From Pristionchus mayeri (Eukaryota; Nematoda; Chromadorea; Rhabditida; Neodiplogasteridae): 64,000 bases of DNA. A program made the translations under genes and the position numbers. The number at the start of each line of letters is the position of its first letter. Positions within the stretch are counted from its first letter, which is position 1. The DNA lies in assembly GCA_036245805.1 (NCBI GenBank), contig BTRK01000005.1, positions 33,089,469-33,153,468 on the forward strand, in the 5' to 3' direction. Positions 21,879-35,900 of this stretch are shown here, piece by piece. A model generated the notes under the pieces. It saw only the letters and a list, made by a program, of their open reading frames with translations, did not search any database and was not told where the DNA came from.

Positions 21879-24800
21879 ATGGCCTACCGTACCCTCCTTA
21901 CCGTACTTCTCATCGTGGCCAGAGTCGGCTGTCAGCGAGACGAGGAGGGTTCTGGTTTGCTCAACTCGCTTGATGAGGCCGAGCGGGGTAATGGGACCGG
22001 CATATCCGACGGTTCTGCAGAGCCGGAACCGGTGAATAGCACGGAGAACCCGGAGGAGGTCTACGATAGGACGGTCACGGCTCTTCTCACGGATCCAACT
22101 GATCTGCCATCGACGACACCTATCGACATCGAGAGCCTTATTGGTGAGTAGAATGTTTATTTTTTGCTACTTCCACAATTCAGGCAGCGATTAAAATGTA
22201 AACAATAGACAGATTGCTTTCAATATTTTCCATTATACCTAAGTTTTGCGCGGTGCTTACCCTCCAAATGTTGGTTGACGACATCATAATTCAACCTGTG
22301 ACGAGAAAGAAGAGAAAGTGTTGAATAGCGTCCCTCCTCATGTCCTTCATTCAATGCGCGCCGCTTTTCTTTGCTGTTCTTTTGATCATAAATTGGCCTG
22401 ACGCAGGAATGCATGCATATTTATGCCAGCGTTTTTGCCGTTCCTCCTTCCCACTATTTCAAAGACGCGCCTTGAGGTTTGAGGTCGGCCACTTCCTTCC
22501 GGTCACAACAATAACAAACAAATTTCGGAGGCTCTGGCTGTAGCATCACTCTCATCACTCACTGGACCTATCACTCAATGAGCTGCAGTGTTGTCGAATT
22601 TAGCAGTGTTAAGAGAAAGATTACGCATTCAAATTTCCGCAATTGCTCACTAACATTGAAGCTGGTGAATTCACACCTTCTCCATGGTGTTTGAACTCAT
22701 GAGATCATTGCTGACAGCTCCCTCTCCCTCCCCTGACCCATCCCCATCTTGACCCCTCTCATCTCATCCTGACGCGAGATGCGACAACCGATCAGTTAGT
22801 GAGAGGGATGCCCCGAGTAACGGACAAGTTGACACTGACCGAGTGACAGCTCAAAGCAGGGAGATGAATCGCTCTTTCTCATCAACTGTCGGGGTGATGA
22901 TGAGTCGCAAATTGAAGCTTACAAGTTACCGGAGTGACGAGAGATGGGACGCGTCGATCTCGTCCTCTCCCATCATCTATAGCAATAGCTTGGCCATATA
23001 GTGAAGTACTGAGGAAACTGCTCAGTGACAGCTAAAAACAGTGACATAAACCTAAGGTGGTCATGTGCTTATAAGCGTGTGAGTAAATACCAATTGTCCA
23101 TTTCCATCCAGTTATCTGTCAGTTCGCAGCGAGGTTTCTCTCCTCATCCCTCTCCTTGTTTGAATTGTGGAATGGCTCTCTCCCAGGGGAGATATCGCCA
23201 TTCTCGCTGTCTCTTCCAGTGATCCTCTGAGACTATTTTTCTCCGTTTTCGGTCAACTAGAGAGAGAGAGCGAGAGAAGTGGAGAAAATTAGAGAAAAAT
23301 ACGTATATTCTCAAACTCGAAGAGATGACAATAGACCGAGATTTGACCAGTGATATCCCGGGGTTTCACGTGGCGAAAAGTAGAGGGCAAATGCAGCAAA
23401 TTCGGAGTCTCCGGAGAGCTTTTCGTTAGGCTCATTTCAATTCAGTGCCCTAGAGAGACAGCGCTTGTCAAAAATATGAAAGATGCGCGATGGAGCGAAT
23501 TGAGAGGAGAGCGCTGGAAATTACCAAAACAAGTGGAATTTCCCTTCTTCTGAAGGTTGAGAAGGCAACATGTCATGGCTCATTGCATGCCATTGCATTC
23601 CGAACAGCAACATAAAAGTAGATGATGATTGTGCTGGGCGATGGAAATGGCTTCCTCCTCTCTTTCTCTGCTTCTATCTATTCTCCCCGATCTCTCGTTT
23701 TCTCTAACGCGGCTTCAGACTTCGGTCTCGTCATTTCCCCATTCTCTCACTTTCCCTAACCGACGAGGGAAACGCGAACTGGGGAGAATTCAGAGACGCC
23801 TAATGACGGCCGGATCTCTAATCAAGCCTTTATGTTCATTTTCCGGAGGCAGAGCCGCACAATAGGCAAAGGACGAGACGGGTCTGACTCTATTCCTTTT
23901 GCGTGCTCTTTCGCCCATTATCCAGTCCCTTTGAAGCCATTCGAAGGGCGGGATTGCGTGAATGGGAAGGGCAGCAACAGCGTACTAAGAGAATTTGCGC
24001 GATTTAGCACGTTGCAGAGCAGCTAGGAATCCGCATGCAAAGTACACTACATGGAGATTCGCCAGATACCCAGTAATAACGAAGGATAATTACTGAAATT
24101 TTAAAATGTCTACCCTATCCTGGGGAAATGGGGCTAGCCAGTGAATGGAAAGCGGGGCAATTATAAGTGCGGACCAATTAAAACTATAAATACACGGAAA
24201 TGGCTGAAAATTGCAGACACCTCGTTCGAATTCGACCATGAAGAACGACTGCTCATCGACTTGTTTCGGTAAGATTGAGTCTCATTGGTTTGATATCCGG
24301 AAATTCGCACAAGATTACTTGACAAGCGTGAGTTTGCAGCGAGTGCATCTATTTCTGGCCATTTAGCAATCCACCCTCAGCTGTCAGTGATGGAAGGGCG
24401 AAATTTCTATTAGAAGCACGAAGCGGAATTGCAAATAGAACCTGAGACATGGACACTTTGCATTGCTCTTTGCAAGGAACCTAAACGCTGCTTCACGTCG
24501 ACATTCCGCCACGTCCAATTGAAAGACTTGACTATTCGACAGAAAGCAACTCGATTAATCCTTTCCAGGGAGTACAACTACCTCATTCGTCCGGTTCCCT
24601 CCGTTTACTCGAAGCCCGTCATCGTCGAGTTCGGCGTCGCCATGATTCTACTCATTAATGTGGTCAGTTTACGCTTTTTTGCAAATTTATCTTACAAATT
24701 AAGGTAACTAAAATTAATTTCAGGACGAGCGAAACCAAATCCTTCAAACGAACGTCTGGTTGACAATGAAGTGGAACGACTACCAACTCAGGCGAGTATT

Positions 24801-27800
24801 TTCCTTCTTCCTTCGACTATCTCTTTCGCGCCGATAGAAGGGAAGAAAGGAACCATCCCTCTGTGAATCATCTCTGAGCAGCAGAACAAAGAAGTTTTGT
24901 GCTGAAAATATGCTCAGTTAATTGAGGAGTCGCCTTTGGCTGGACAGGAGTGTTCATGCACTCATTCATTTCGTTAGGCATTAGATATCAAGGTAACAAG
25001 TAGAGAGAATGTCATGTTTTCTAGTATTCGTTTCTAACTATTGATTGAAGATGGAAGCCGGAAGAGTACGGCAACGTCACGCACATCCACGTGCCTTCAG
25101 ACCGAGTCTGGCTGCCGGACATCGTCCTCTTCAACAAGTGAGTGAATGGAAAAATTTCATACACCAACGATCACCCATTCGTTCATTTCACTCTATAGTG
25201 CTAGTAGTATGATGAGGGTTTTTTTGGCTATTTTCAGCAAAATTTCGCGAAAATACTAACAGAACTTTCGTGCCGTACAGCGTCCTCCTATTGTTTGGCT
25301 TCGAGATGCGCCTGGCCGCCCCTCCCTCAATCGAGTCTGACTCTTCTTCCCCCTTAGTTCCTCTTAGGTCAGAAAGTGCGAGAGAGCACATAAAATGGGT
25401 ATGCAGAAGTCTGCCTCCCCATCCCTCCAATTGCATTCCCCATTGTTTCCTTTTCGTGTTCGCCTGATTACAAGCTGTAGCGCCTCACATCAACGAATTT
25501 CCCTCCCCCTCTCTCTTTCTCCCTTCTCTCCCCTTATCTCTATCCTTGTCTTCTTTCTGCCCCCAAACTTCCTTCTTTGGAATTCGAAGGCTATTGTTCG
25601 GGGGGATTAGAAGACAGAACAAGAGAAAGACTGAGAATGGAATCGATTGTGCTCAATTCAACTGTTCTTTGAGTCTCTCTAGATTGCACTTCCCGCCATG
25701 CGAAATCGCCCGAAATAGGGCCAAAGGATCTGCAGATCTTTTGGCCCTATTTCGGGCGATTTCTGCAGATTGCTTTGGATAGATGAAATGCTTGAGAGAC
25801 ACATACCCACTGTTTACAATGTCCATAGAGAAAACAATTTTACGAGAAACGAAAACGTCAAATTGAGAAAAAACAAGAGAGTAAAGTGAAAGTGATGTAG
25901 GAAGGCGTGTTTCGGAGATTTATAGGAATCACAGAGGGAGATTGGGCGCAAAAAAATGGAAGAGGGCGTGTGACGGATTGGTGGCGTATAGATAAGAGAG
26001 CGAGAGTCTAAGGGGAGCATGAGTGCAGGAGTTCAAACGAGCGTGCGCAATGGAATTAGATTATTCAAAATCTTGTCTGTTCCTCCCCTTTCAAATGGCA
26101 TTTGAGTAAAATATTTCGCTAGTAATGAAGCAGATCAGGAGTGTAAACACTGGCCTAAATTAGAAATTAATATCGAAAAAAGGGAAACGGGAAGACTCTT
26201 CATCTGAATTCCTCAGTGCGGACGGGAATTACGAGGTCTCCTTCCGCTCCAATGTCCTGATCATGCACAACGGTGACGTCACCTGGGTACCACCAGCGAT
26301 GTATTTATCGAGGTGCAGATTATTCTCTTCCCAAATGTAAAACAATTTTGCTTCCAAAGTACTTTCGAGCATGCACATGTGGAGCTAATCAGCTTGAAAT
26401 TAATAAAACTAACTGTAATAATGTTTTAGTTGTCGCATCGACGTCGAATTCTTCCCCTTCGACGAGCAGACCTGCGACATGATCTTTGGTCAGTGGGATT
26501 ATCGATTTTGACTTTCTTGTAACAGTCTGATTATCGATCTATTGCCCGACAAGTATCATAATGTTCAAGGGGTAAATGCCTTTTCGAGTGAACTCTTCCT
26601 GAGAATAGCACAATCGACTATCACGTTCCTTTCTAGGTTCGTGGACGTACAACTCCGACGAGGTCCGCCTCTCGTGGTACAACGACATCAAGGCCGTACA
26701 GCTCACTGATTATCAGTTAGTGTTTCTCTCAACTATGATGATGAAACTACCCTCACCGTCCATTGTCGAAGATCAGCAGTCTCTGAATCAGATTCGCTCA
26801 ATTTAATTGACACGCTCCAACTTGAACACAGTTACAGCATACGAAACCTTAGGAAGAGTCATGATATACACCTTTGATCAGCAGTGTTCTACAACAATAA
26901 TCCCCCAGGTACTCTGGAATCTGGGACGTCATCGACGTGCCGGGGCATCTGGTGCATCCCGCGCAGACGAAGGAGAGCAAGATCGTCTTCAACGTCGTCA
27001 TTAGGAGGTCAGTTCTCTCACTCTTCAGAGTCGTCGCTTGAATTCCCTGAAAAATACACGTATTCATTGTCTTTCTTTACTCTACGGACGGAGTTCCATC
27101 GCAAGCTTCTAATTTTTTGCTCAACGTGAAACTATCCCGGAAGTGCTAATTTGAGTTTGCTTAACTCCTGTAATTTGGCAGGAAAACTCTCTTCTATACC
27201 GTGATCCTCATCATTCCGACAGTGCTCATCGCCTTCCTCTCCATGACGACCTTCTACCTCCCAACGGACTCTGGAGGTAGAGTGATCTTTGAACTGTGAC
27301 AACATTCAGCATTCCATTACTGTCGTCATAAAGCAAACTTCGCCACGAATGTGAATCATAGTTTATCGCACTCGCCGATCTTTTCGATTTAATTGAATAA
27401 CAAAAGTATGTCTTGATTATAATAAATATCAATGAAATTCAGAGAAAATCTCGCTGACGATCAATCTTCTGCTTGCGTTGGTCGTGTTTCTGCTGCTGGT
27501 TTCGAAGGTAATGCATTTTGCTGTTTTTTTTGCAGATTCTCCCATCTGACCTTGGCCGTTCCTATCTAAAGTTCCAGTGGCATTTTGTGAATATCGAGCT
27601 TTCATCGTTAATCTCAACTTTCAACTCTACAGATTCTCCCACCCACCTCGAACATTCCACTGATGGGCAAGTACCTTCTGCTCGCCTTCGTACTGAATAT
27701 CATCACTGCCATTGTGGGTCTCTTAATTATTAAGCATACTACAATTTTCGAAAATAATATCCACTCATTGGCCCTGTGAGTCGAATAGGATAATCTGATA

Positions 27801-29772
27801 GATGAAAACGTCAGGTCACTGTCATCATCGTCAACATCTACTTTCGCTCTCCCGTCTCGCACGAGATGCCCGACTACGTCAAGAAGATCTTCCTCGACTT
27901 CCTACCGAGGTCAGCATTTCTGAATATTTCATCTCCTGATTATTAGGGTTGGATCTTCGGTGCTCATTGCGACGGCGCAATCCCCTCCCCTCCTGGGATT
28001 TCGCAAAAATACTAGGGAGAGGAGATTGCGACTTCGTAATGAGCACCGAATATCAAACCTTCGACTAATACGCAGTTTGCTGCTTTTTCTGGATGTATCG
28101 CATCTCCAGAGATCAATTGTATGACTACAGTAATCCTTACCCTATCCATTCACAGAGTGCTGATGATGCGTCGACCGGAGCGCATTCCCATCTTCAACGG
28201 CTACTTCATCGAGGAGTACTGCGTGTCGGAGATATTCGATGCCAGTTAGCGAATTTCGTTACTTTCCTGACTTTCGTAAAGGAATACTGAAAAAGGGGTG
28301 CATATCTCCATGCCTCAACGAAGAAATGAGAATTTCTAGATCGTCAAACTCTGAAATCAAATATAAATCGCAGGTCTCGTGATGCCGTCAATGACGGCGA
28401 CGATCGTGCCCTTCCTAGGCATCAATGCCCGACCACCACCGCCTCCCCAGGTTAGTAAAATTAGCTCTTCTTAATCATTGTAAAAGTTTCTTAAACAATT
28501 AATTGCCAGCCGTCCACGTCCAATGGCGACAACGGCAATGGAGACGTGAGCAAGGACAAGAACAAACGGTTAGATTTTTACTTTGTACGGCACCTATTCT
28601 TCCTGTCGATTACAAAAAAAATGAACTGTGTGTGCTTCATTAATAGATACCCCCCTAACACAATTGCATCACTTTTCATGATGAATCTCATCATTAGATT
28701 AATGTCGAATAATTCTATGATTACGTTCAGTCGCTGGAGTAGTCGTCTCTCGAAGCGACTCTCCTTCTCTGCGGGCAAGAGGAAAAAGCACGAAGACATC
28801 GAGGAGGAGGTATGAAGTTCAATTCAGTTTCACAAGATAAAATTAATTTCGAAAATGCCTTTTCAGGAATCGACACTGGACGCCACGTCGAAGAAACGCG
28901 TTGGAGAAACGAGAGACGAGCGAATTTCGAGGTTGATCTTTGATATTGCTGGTTCTAAGAATTTCTAAATCATAATTAGATAGTAGCATTAACAGAGGAG
29001 CAGCCACACAAATCGATTTAACGATCGTAAAAGACGACCAAGTTAGGTGTCGCAGTCCTGTGGGAAAGTGCGCTGCAAAGACCCGATTCTGCGATTTGAG
29101 TTGAACAGAACTGAACAGTTGATTGAAGTTGAACAGAACACATTCTTGAAGGATAATCCATAGAATTGCAGAGAGCTGAAGACTACAGTAGAGGCAGTGG
29201 CCTACATCGCGGAGCACATGAAGGGGCAGATGAGTGATAAGAAAGTGAGTGGGAAATAGATATCGGAATGAGGACCACCACATCTTCATTCTTCGACAGG
29301 TCGAGTGGTGAGAGAGTGTTTGAATCGAGATATTATGGTATCGTTTTCGAACGTTGGTGTGAAATATGAGATCAGCTAAGAGGCTGAAGAAGGTGTTATG
29401 TATCAAAGATTTCGGGTGACCAATCGAATGGCCAACGGAGGATGAAAAGACCAACAGATAAAGTGACGTCACTTCTCCAGGCGCGCGATGACTGGAAGTA
29501 CGTGGCCATGGTGATCGATCGACTGCTGCTGCTAATATTCTTCGGGGTCACTCTCGGAGGGACCATTGGTGAGAGTGATCGATGATTTTTGATCTTGGAT
29601 CTCCCATGCAAATTTACAAAACATGGTATGATTCAGGCATAATCTGCTCGGCACCGCATGTGTTCGACTTCGTGGATCAGGAAAAAGTAAACAATCAATT
29701 TTTAAAATAAGCATTAATTAAATTTAGGTCATCAAAGAGATCAACGCTCGCTACATGAACGTCACCTACTGA
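21879..29772 (+). CDS. acr-2: Non-alpha nicotinic acetylcholine receptor subunit (acr-2-like), 619 aa
   Basis: A subunit of a pentameric acetylcholine-gated cation channel at the plasma membrane. A 22-exon model keeps phase throughout (first exon 21879-22143, last 29728-29772). A signal peptide ([18 protein letters not shown]) is followed by about 70 low-complexity residues and the ligand-binding domain. The Cys-loop is near residues 222-236 (C...[11 protein letters not shown]). M1 is near 301 ([16 protein letters not shown]) and M2 near 333, preceded by GEK, the Glu ring of cation channels. M3 is near 360 and M4 near 563 after a Lys-rich cytoplasmic loop. The tip of loop C ([17 protein letters not shown]) has no adjacent Cys pair, so this is a non-alpha subunit. 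One donor is GC (after 24791). Only 141 bp separate its stop from the next subunit gene, as in the Caenorhabditis acr-2/acr-3 operon. The symbol rests on that order and on subunit class; unc-29- or lev-1-type is the alternative. Confidence 0.85.
25702..25763. repeat. 62-bp hairpin in an acr-2-like intron
   Basis: GAAATCGCCCGAAATAGGG and its complement CCCTATTTCGGGCGATTTC face each other around a GATCTGCAGATC centre, almost without mismatch. It lies in the intron 25138-26216. It could be a miniature foldback or a processing hairpin. Confidence 0.85.
27943..28064. repeat. Imperfect hairpin of about 120 bp in an acr-2-like intron
   Basis: TTCGGTGCTCATTGCGACG near 27956 pairs with CTTCGTAATGAGCACCGAA near 28033, and GCGCAATCCCCTC pairs with GAGGAGATTGCGA. 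It lies within the intron 27910-28155 and looks like a miniature inverted-repeat element. Confidence 0.75.
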
Positions 29773-29913
29773 ACAGTAAAGATAATAAAGATCTGGATTG
29801 AATGTCTAGAACCAGATGTCAATGAAATCAATTGTTTGGCATTGCTATGTGACCAGTAGTCATCAAACTTCGATTCGATTTCGCATCGCGTGTATTTAAC
29901 TGTAACCATAGTC

Positions 29914-32900
29914 ATGTTCCTTTTTCTGCTGTCGGGTCCGTTTTCTCTATCTGATAAACTATTGAGATTCTGTGTTTTACTTTACACCTCGGGCTTCAAA
30001 ACAATTCAGCAATACAACAATGTCTGACTACCATCCCAATTACTTTCAAATAATTTCAACGAGAACGTTGTAATTCTGCTGATTCCAATTCTCTTTTTTT
30101 CAGTATTATTTCTGCTGTCGTCAGCCTCTGAAGACGAGGAGAAATTGCTGGTAGATCTTTTCGACGGGTACGATTGTCACAAATTCTATTGAAATCATTT
30201 TCCTGAATAGTAGACATCGTTCAGAAGCAATTCGAGAACTTTTTACTTCTATTCCAGATACAACTCCCTCGTACGGCCCGTTCCCAACGCCACATCGCCT
30301 CCGATCGAGGTTTACATTTGAACTTATCAAACCTGAAATAATCTAAAACGTTTATCAAACATTCGTGATCGTGTTCATTCGCCATGTGTATCTTTAGAAT
30401 AACGTAAAAATTTTAAAAAAGCAAAAATTTGATGCTTTGAGACCCCATTTCGAGGCGACTTCACTCCTTCCAGGTACACTTCTCACTAGCGATGGTGCTG
30501 CTCATCAACGTGGACGAGAAGAATCAGATCATGCACACGAATGTCTGGCCTACCATGGTGAGTGGCTAATTAGTAAGTTAGCCAAGTCTTCACTTAAAAT
30601 TAGGGTTATCGTTCACTAAGAATGAGTCATGTGAGTGGGAGTCCTTGCAAACAAGCGTATTTTTGGAAAGTTAATGATCAATTATATTTTCCAGAAGTGG
30701 TTCGACTACCAGATGCGCTGGGATCCTCGTTCCTACGGGGGAATCAAGACGATAAGGGTGCCGCCCGAGAAAGTGTGGCTGCCAGACATCGTCCTGTTCA
30801 ATAAGTGAGCAGTTCATCTGAAATTCAACTTTGTCATGACAACTATAGATAATGAGGGCCAAAAGAGGTCTTTGAATCTAAAAATGAGCATTGTTCAGTG
30901 CCGATGGAAACTATCTCGTCTCCTTCTACTCGAACGTCGTGGTGGAGAACACAGGTGCTAACATATTTTTCTCCAAAATTTGATTCTCCCTAAAGTTGCA
31001 TACTTAATTGTCTTGAAAACACGAAATGTTACAAAATTTCTCAGGCGAGATGTTGTGGGTGCCTCCGGCGATCTATGTTTCTTCCTGCACCATCGACGTG
31101 GAGTACTTCCCCTTCGACGGTGAGCTCTTCTCTCCCGAAATTTTGTTTTCGGTCCTCACCACAGTAAAAGCTTCAGAAAATCAACGGAACTATGCTGTTA
31201 TTTTTATTTTTATATTCGAAAATAAAATTTCAAACTCTTCATTTTCAGCGCAGACATGCCAAATGATGTTCGGTTCCTGGACGTTTAAACCTGATGAAGT
31301 GGTGATGAACTACCTGGATGGGAAACGATTGGTTGGTTGAACTCCTTGTCGACGATCAGATCTAGCATTTGTTAAACAAATTGTGAACACCGCCAATCGA
31401 AACATTGACCTGCCATCACAAGTCTAAACAATCGCCAATCGTATAATGTACAATACGAATATGCATAGGTGGAATTGAACGATTACTCACCCTCCGGCAT
31501 CTGGGACATCATGGACGTGCCGGGCAAGTTGACAGAGGACCGATCAAAGATCATCTACAGTATCCACATTAGAAGGTTTGTACGATCAACGATCTGACTC
31601 TCTCTAGTATGCCTTTCTCGCTCAGTCGGACCGACAAGGGTTCAGGGAAACGAAGAAGGCAATCGGAGTGTTTTTTAAATAATAAAATCGATATTCAGAA
31701 AGACGCTCTTCTACACCGTCATTCTCATCATGCCTACGGTGATGATGGCGTTCCTGTCGATGATGGTTAGCGATTTGAATTGAAAATGTCGTTCAACTCA
31801 AGAAGAATTTGGAGAAAATAAAAACGTGTGCGATAACATTTCTGCTTGTTCAACAGACTTGGCGTTAGGTTGCAATAATTCAATTAACTGATGTCTCAAC
31901 TTCCAGGTGTTCTACCTTCCGGCTGAAGCCTCTGAGAAGATCACCCTCGCCATCTCGATTCTACTCGCGTTGGTTGTGTTCCTTCTTCTGGTGTCAAAGG
32001 TAGGCAGCAAATAATGTGATTTTCTTTAAATGCGAATGAAAGGAAAATCAGAGGAGGCTGATCAATTAGTATATAAAGACTGCATAATAGATTACATTCA
32101 ATTGAAAATTAGGCTCTTGTAAACTATATCTCGCTATTCAGATCCTTCCGCCGACGTCAAAGACGATACCGCTCATGGCCAAATACCTCCTGATGACATT
32201 CATCATGAACATCATTACTATTATCGTGAGAGTGTTTATCTTGAGGCCACGCTGACTAGAAAACCAAAGCACTATCACTAGTTAATATTTACGATTATCA
32301 TTCCAGGTAACCGTGGTCATAATCAACGTCTACTTCCGTGGCCCGACCACGCACGTCATGCAGCCATGGGTGCGCGCTGTCTTCCTCAAGGCGAGTTGTT
32401 CACTAAGTAGGATTGCCTATTGTTGGTATTCGCGTATGCACGGAGTCATATTTTTGAGTAGTAATTCTGCACATTCCAGACACTTCCCCTGATGCTAGCG
32501 ATGAAACGACCCGGTGCGTGACCGAATTTCCAATTATTGTAAAATGTGAAACCGTAGTCAATACGGACTCATTCGCCATTGATTTTGACAACAAAGGTCT
32601 TTCTGCATTAAAAACAGCAAAAAAATGAGCCCACAAATTAAAATTGACGACAAAGGATTTACAGACCAAGACTGGGGCGAGCGTCGTCGACGGAGTTCCG
32701 ATGAAGGCAGCGAGAGGAGAAAGGAGTGGAAGAAAGCTATGAAGAGAGATGGTGAGGGGAGAGAAATGTATTTGAATCATAAATTCCATTTGTTCCTTCA
32801 ATGAAAAAGGCAGATCTGAATCAGTAAGCCTGTTCCATCCGCATCTAAACACTTTTCGCCTTGCACAGGCACATTGTTCATGTCTCGTAGGAGAACAAGT

Positions 32901-35900
32901 GATAATTCATAAACGGATAAGATACTAATAAGAATTTTGCAGCAGTGAGCGGCTCGCTGCAGAGTACGGGCAGCAACGGGGCGGCAGGCAGTCAGAGAGT
33001 GCCTATCATAAGAGTGAACACGGTGAGCATTGAAGAAGAACCTATTCTATTCATGGTCTAGAGAAAATGACCTAGTTTTATCGTGTCGTTTTTTAAAAAT
33101 TTCACGATAGTAGTCAGATGTGAACCAAAATCATGAGCAATGACCTGACTCTCTTCAGTTTGCACGCTCTCTCGCCGGTCAGAGAGACGAGAGAGCGTGC
33201 AAACTGAAGAGAGTCAGAAGATTGCTCAAACTCATCGAGAAATAATGCCGGTTTTCCCCATTTATTGGCGTAGACACAAATTCGACTTTTGCTCTTTATT
33301 TCTTGTCAGGCACCGACGTCGAAATGACTCCGGTGATTTGTCGATTAGTATTTATCTTTGCAGGAGCACCACCCATTCTGCCCTAACAACTCGGATCGGA
33401 AGCTGGAATCGAGACCATCGAGGGAGATAGGAAAAGGTCAGACCCGAACCAATTTTTCACATCGGTCTCATTTCATGATCGATTGTTAGGAATTATTTGA
33501 TGCAATCATGCTTGACCAGTCTGCAAAAGCACGATCCGTTTTTCTGCTGAGAACGGGGAAGGTCGAGGTAGAAGGGGATAAACGGTCGGAATCTAAGAAA
33601 AACTCGTGATGGATCACCTATTACACAGTTCTGGCTAAATGCAAGTTTATAAATGCAGCATCGAACCAAACTTTATCGCATTCGAATCACCGGGAAACGT
33701 CAGTGAGAGTCTTGTGTGTATTTGTTTGCTCAGTGAGCATGGATTGACGACTGTGGCTAAGGTATTGGCGAGAAGGCAATAGGGAGTAGAATCGGTATCA
33801 TCACATAAAACGAAGGGTTATATGGCACAACAAACAGGGGATGAATCGACGGGGTAACGGGTAAAGCGAGCTGAGATGGGCCCGGAAATGGAGTGGAAAG
33901 CTTTTTTCCGCTTTTGACGTAAAAATATATAAGAAAAATAAATTGAACTAAAGCGAAATTCAATTTAAAAAATTAAGTATTGAAAGATGGGAAAGACACA
34001 TCACCGAATCATCGCAAATGAGATCCAAGTAGCAACTACTGCCACGCAAATGAGGATGGCCATTGTGCCTCCAATGACCACCATCAGCTTCCAAAGTCTG
34101 TAAAGTGAACGCCATTTTTAAAATAATTAAAATATATTTACCTCGCCATTCCCCGGTCATCCTCGTATCGCGGATCGGGATGGCCAGGCTGGTCAAGGTA
34201 GATGGGAAAGACGGGCGGATCGGTGCCTGATTGTGGGCTATGGCATGACGTGAGTCTCCATGTTAGAAAGGGCACGATGCACTTGTGATGACTCAAGCAT
34301 TTCCTTTCCAAGCAAAGATCTCCCCTTTTGGTCTTCGGATTGAGAAGTAGCATGTTCGGTGCAAAACAAACGATGGATGCAACAATAACCTAATAAATTT
34401 CAAACTGACAACATTTTGAGCCCCTCTTTCATGCACTAACAAACTGGAGGAGTAGTAGAGGCATTCAGTGCTTCGTTGTACTGGGGAGGCGCCGGTTGGG
34501 TGGGAGGCATCGATATCGAGACTGAAATAGTCTGAATAATTCCTTTATCGATGCATTTCAATTTTTGAGTTAGGACACGGATACCACGCATGCTTGATTG
34601 TGAGAGCGGTACTATCTGTAATACAGTTTGAGTGTCCTGCAGTCCAATCATTTTTACATATGGAGCCAGTTAAAAATGTTCCTCACGATAAATATGAACA
34701 AAGTATATAACGTTTTCAGTGTTAGACCGGAGAGAAAGACAAAGTGCTCATGTCACAAATGATCAAGGAATCGACCAACTCCCTGACTCAGTCTCACGCC
34801 TACTCTATTGAAAGAGTGACACTAGAGAACTGTGAGAACTTAGGAACAACCGCAGTGACGCACTGCCACACATTTCCATTGATCAAGGCGTATCCTACTT
34901 CTAGGTATCCTCCTAGCTGCTTTATGCTACTACGGTAATCTTTGCTGCCGTAACCAACCTGTCTGAGCTGAGGTCCCCGCATGATCCTCAGGCTTCTCCT
35001 CGTAGGCCGGCGGGGGCTCCATGCTGTGCCTGATGATGAATAATTATGGGATGGTTTGCTTGATTTATCCACAAAGCAGAACTAAAAAATACAAAGAAGA
35101 ATATCCGAAGTTGTGAGACACAGTGTGAGTATCGATTGAAGCTCAAGTGAACGATTCCGAACTCCAATGCTCAACCATAAAGCGATAAGAGAAAAATGAA
35201 TTGATGTAAACATTGATACAGAATAGCAAGTAACACAAATGATTCTTGGGAGTAAGATACTACTTTGAAGTTGGCAAGTATGAATTAGAAACAATTGAAA
35301 TGGGAAATATTATGATTTTAGGATCCGAATAAAACCGAACTCTGCCGGGAAAGAGCAGTGGCCGCTCATCGCTGCCATTTATACTCTCCGCCACGCAGTT
35401 TGTGTGCTGTCTCCTCCGTTCCGCCCTATTTTTGGCACGCGTGGCACATTCTGAATCATTCGAGTGCAAACAGCGAACATCTTGAGAGGCGGAGAATCAC
35501 GCTCTCCTTCCCTCCCGCTCTCTCTTCTGTGAGAGGAAGAGAGAAAGTGAGGAAGGAATGGGAAGGCAGAGAAGAGAGGCAGAGAGCAGTAGGAATACTG
35601 ACGCAAGCGACCCCGCGGCGTGATAAAATGGGAAGGGCAAACAGATAGGAGCAAAAAAAGTGCCTGAGGGCAAACGTGGTAGGTCACGGCGGCATGGGAA
35701 AGGAACGGAATTGGAACGCCTGGGCTCTCCTACTTGATATCATATTTTGAAAGCATAATAGATTGAAACGCGCAGTGTGATCCTAAATCATAATTGAATG
35801 CCAGAATAAAATATGTTATCGTCCACAATATAGGAGGACTCATTGCAAGATTCATTAATCGCATTATATTAAAATAATTGCAGCCCTGGGAGACGAGGCT

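Noticed and set aside
33437..35883. Missing acr-3-like exons inside the large intron
   Set aside because: Exon phases join directly across it, and its coding signal is all on the minus strand.
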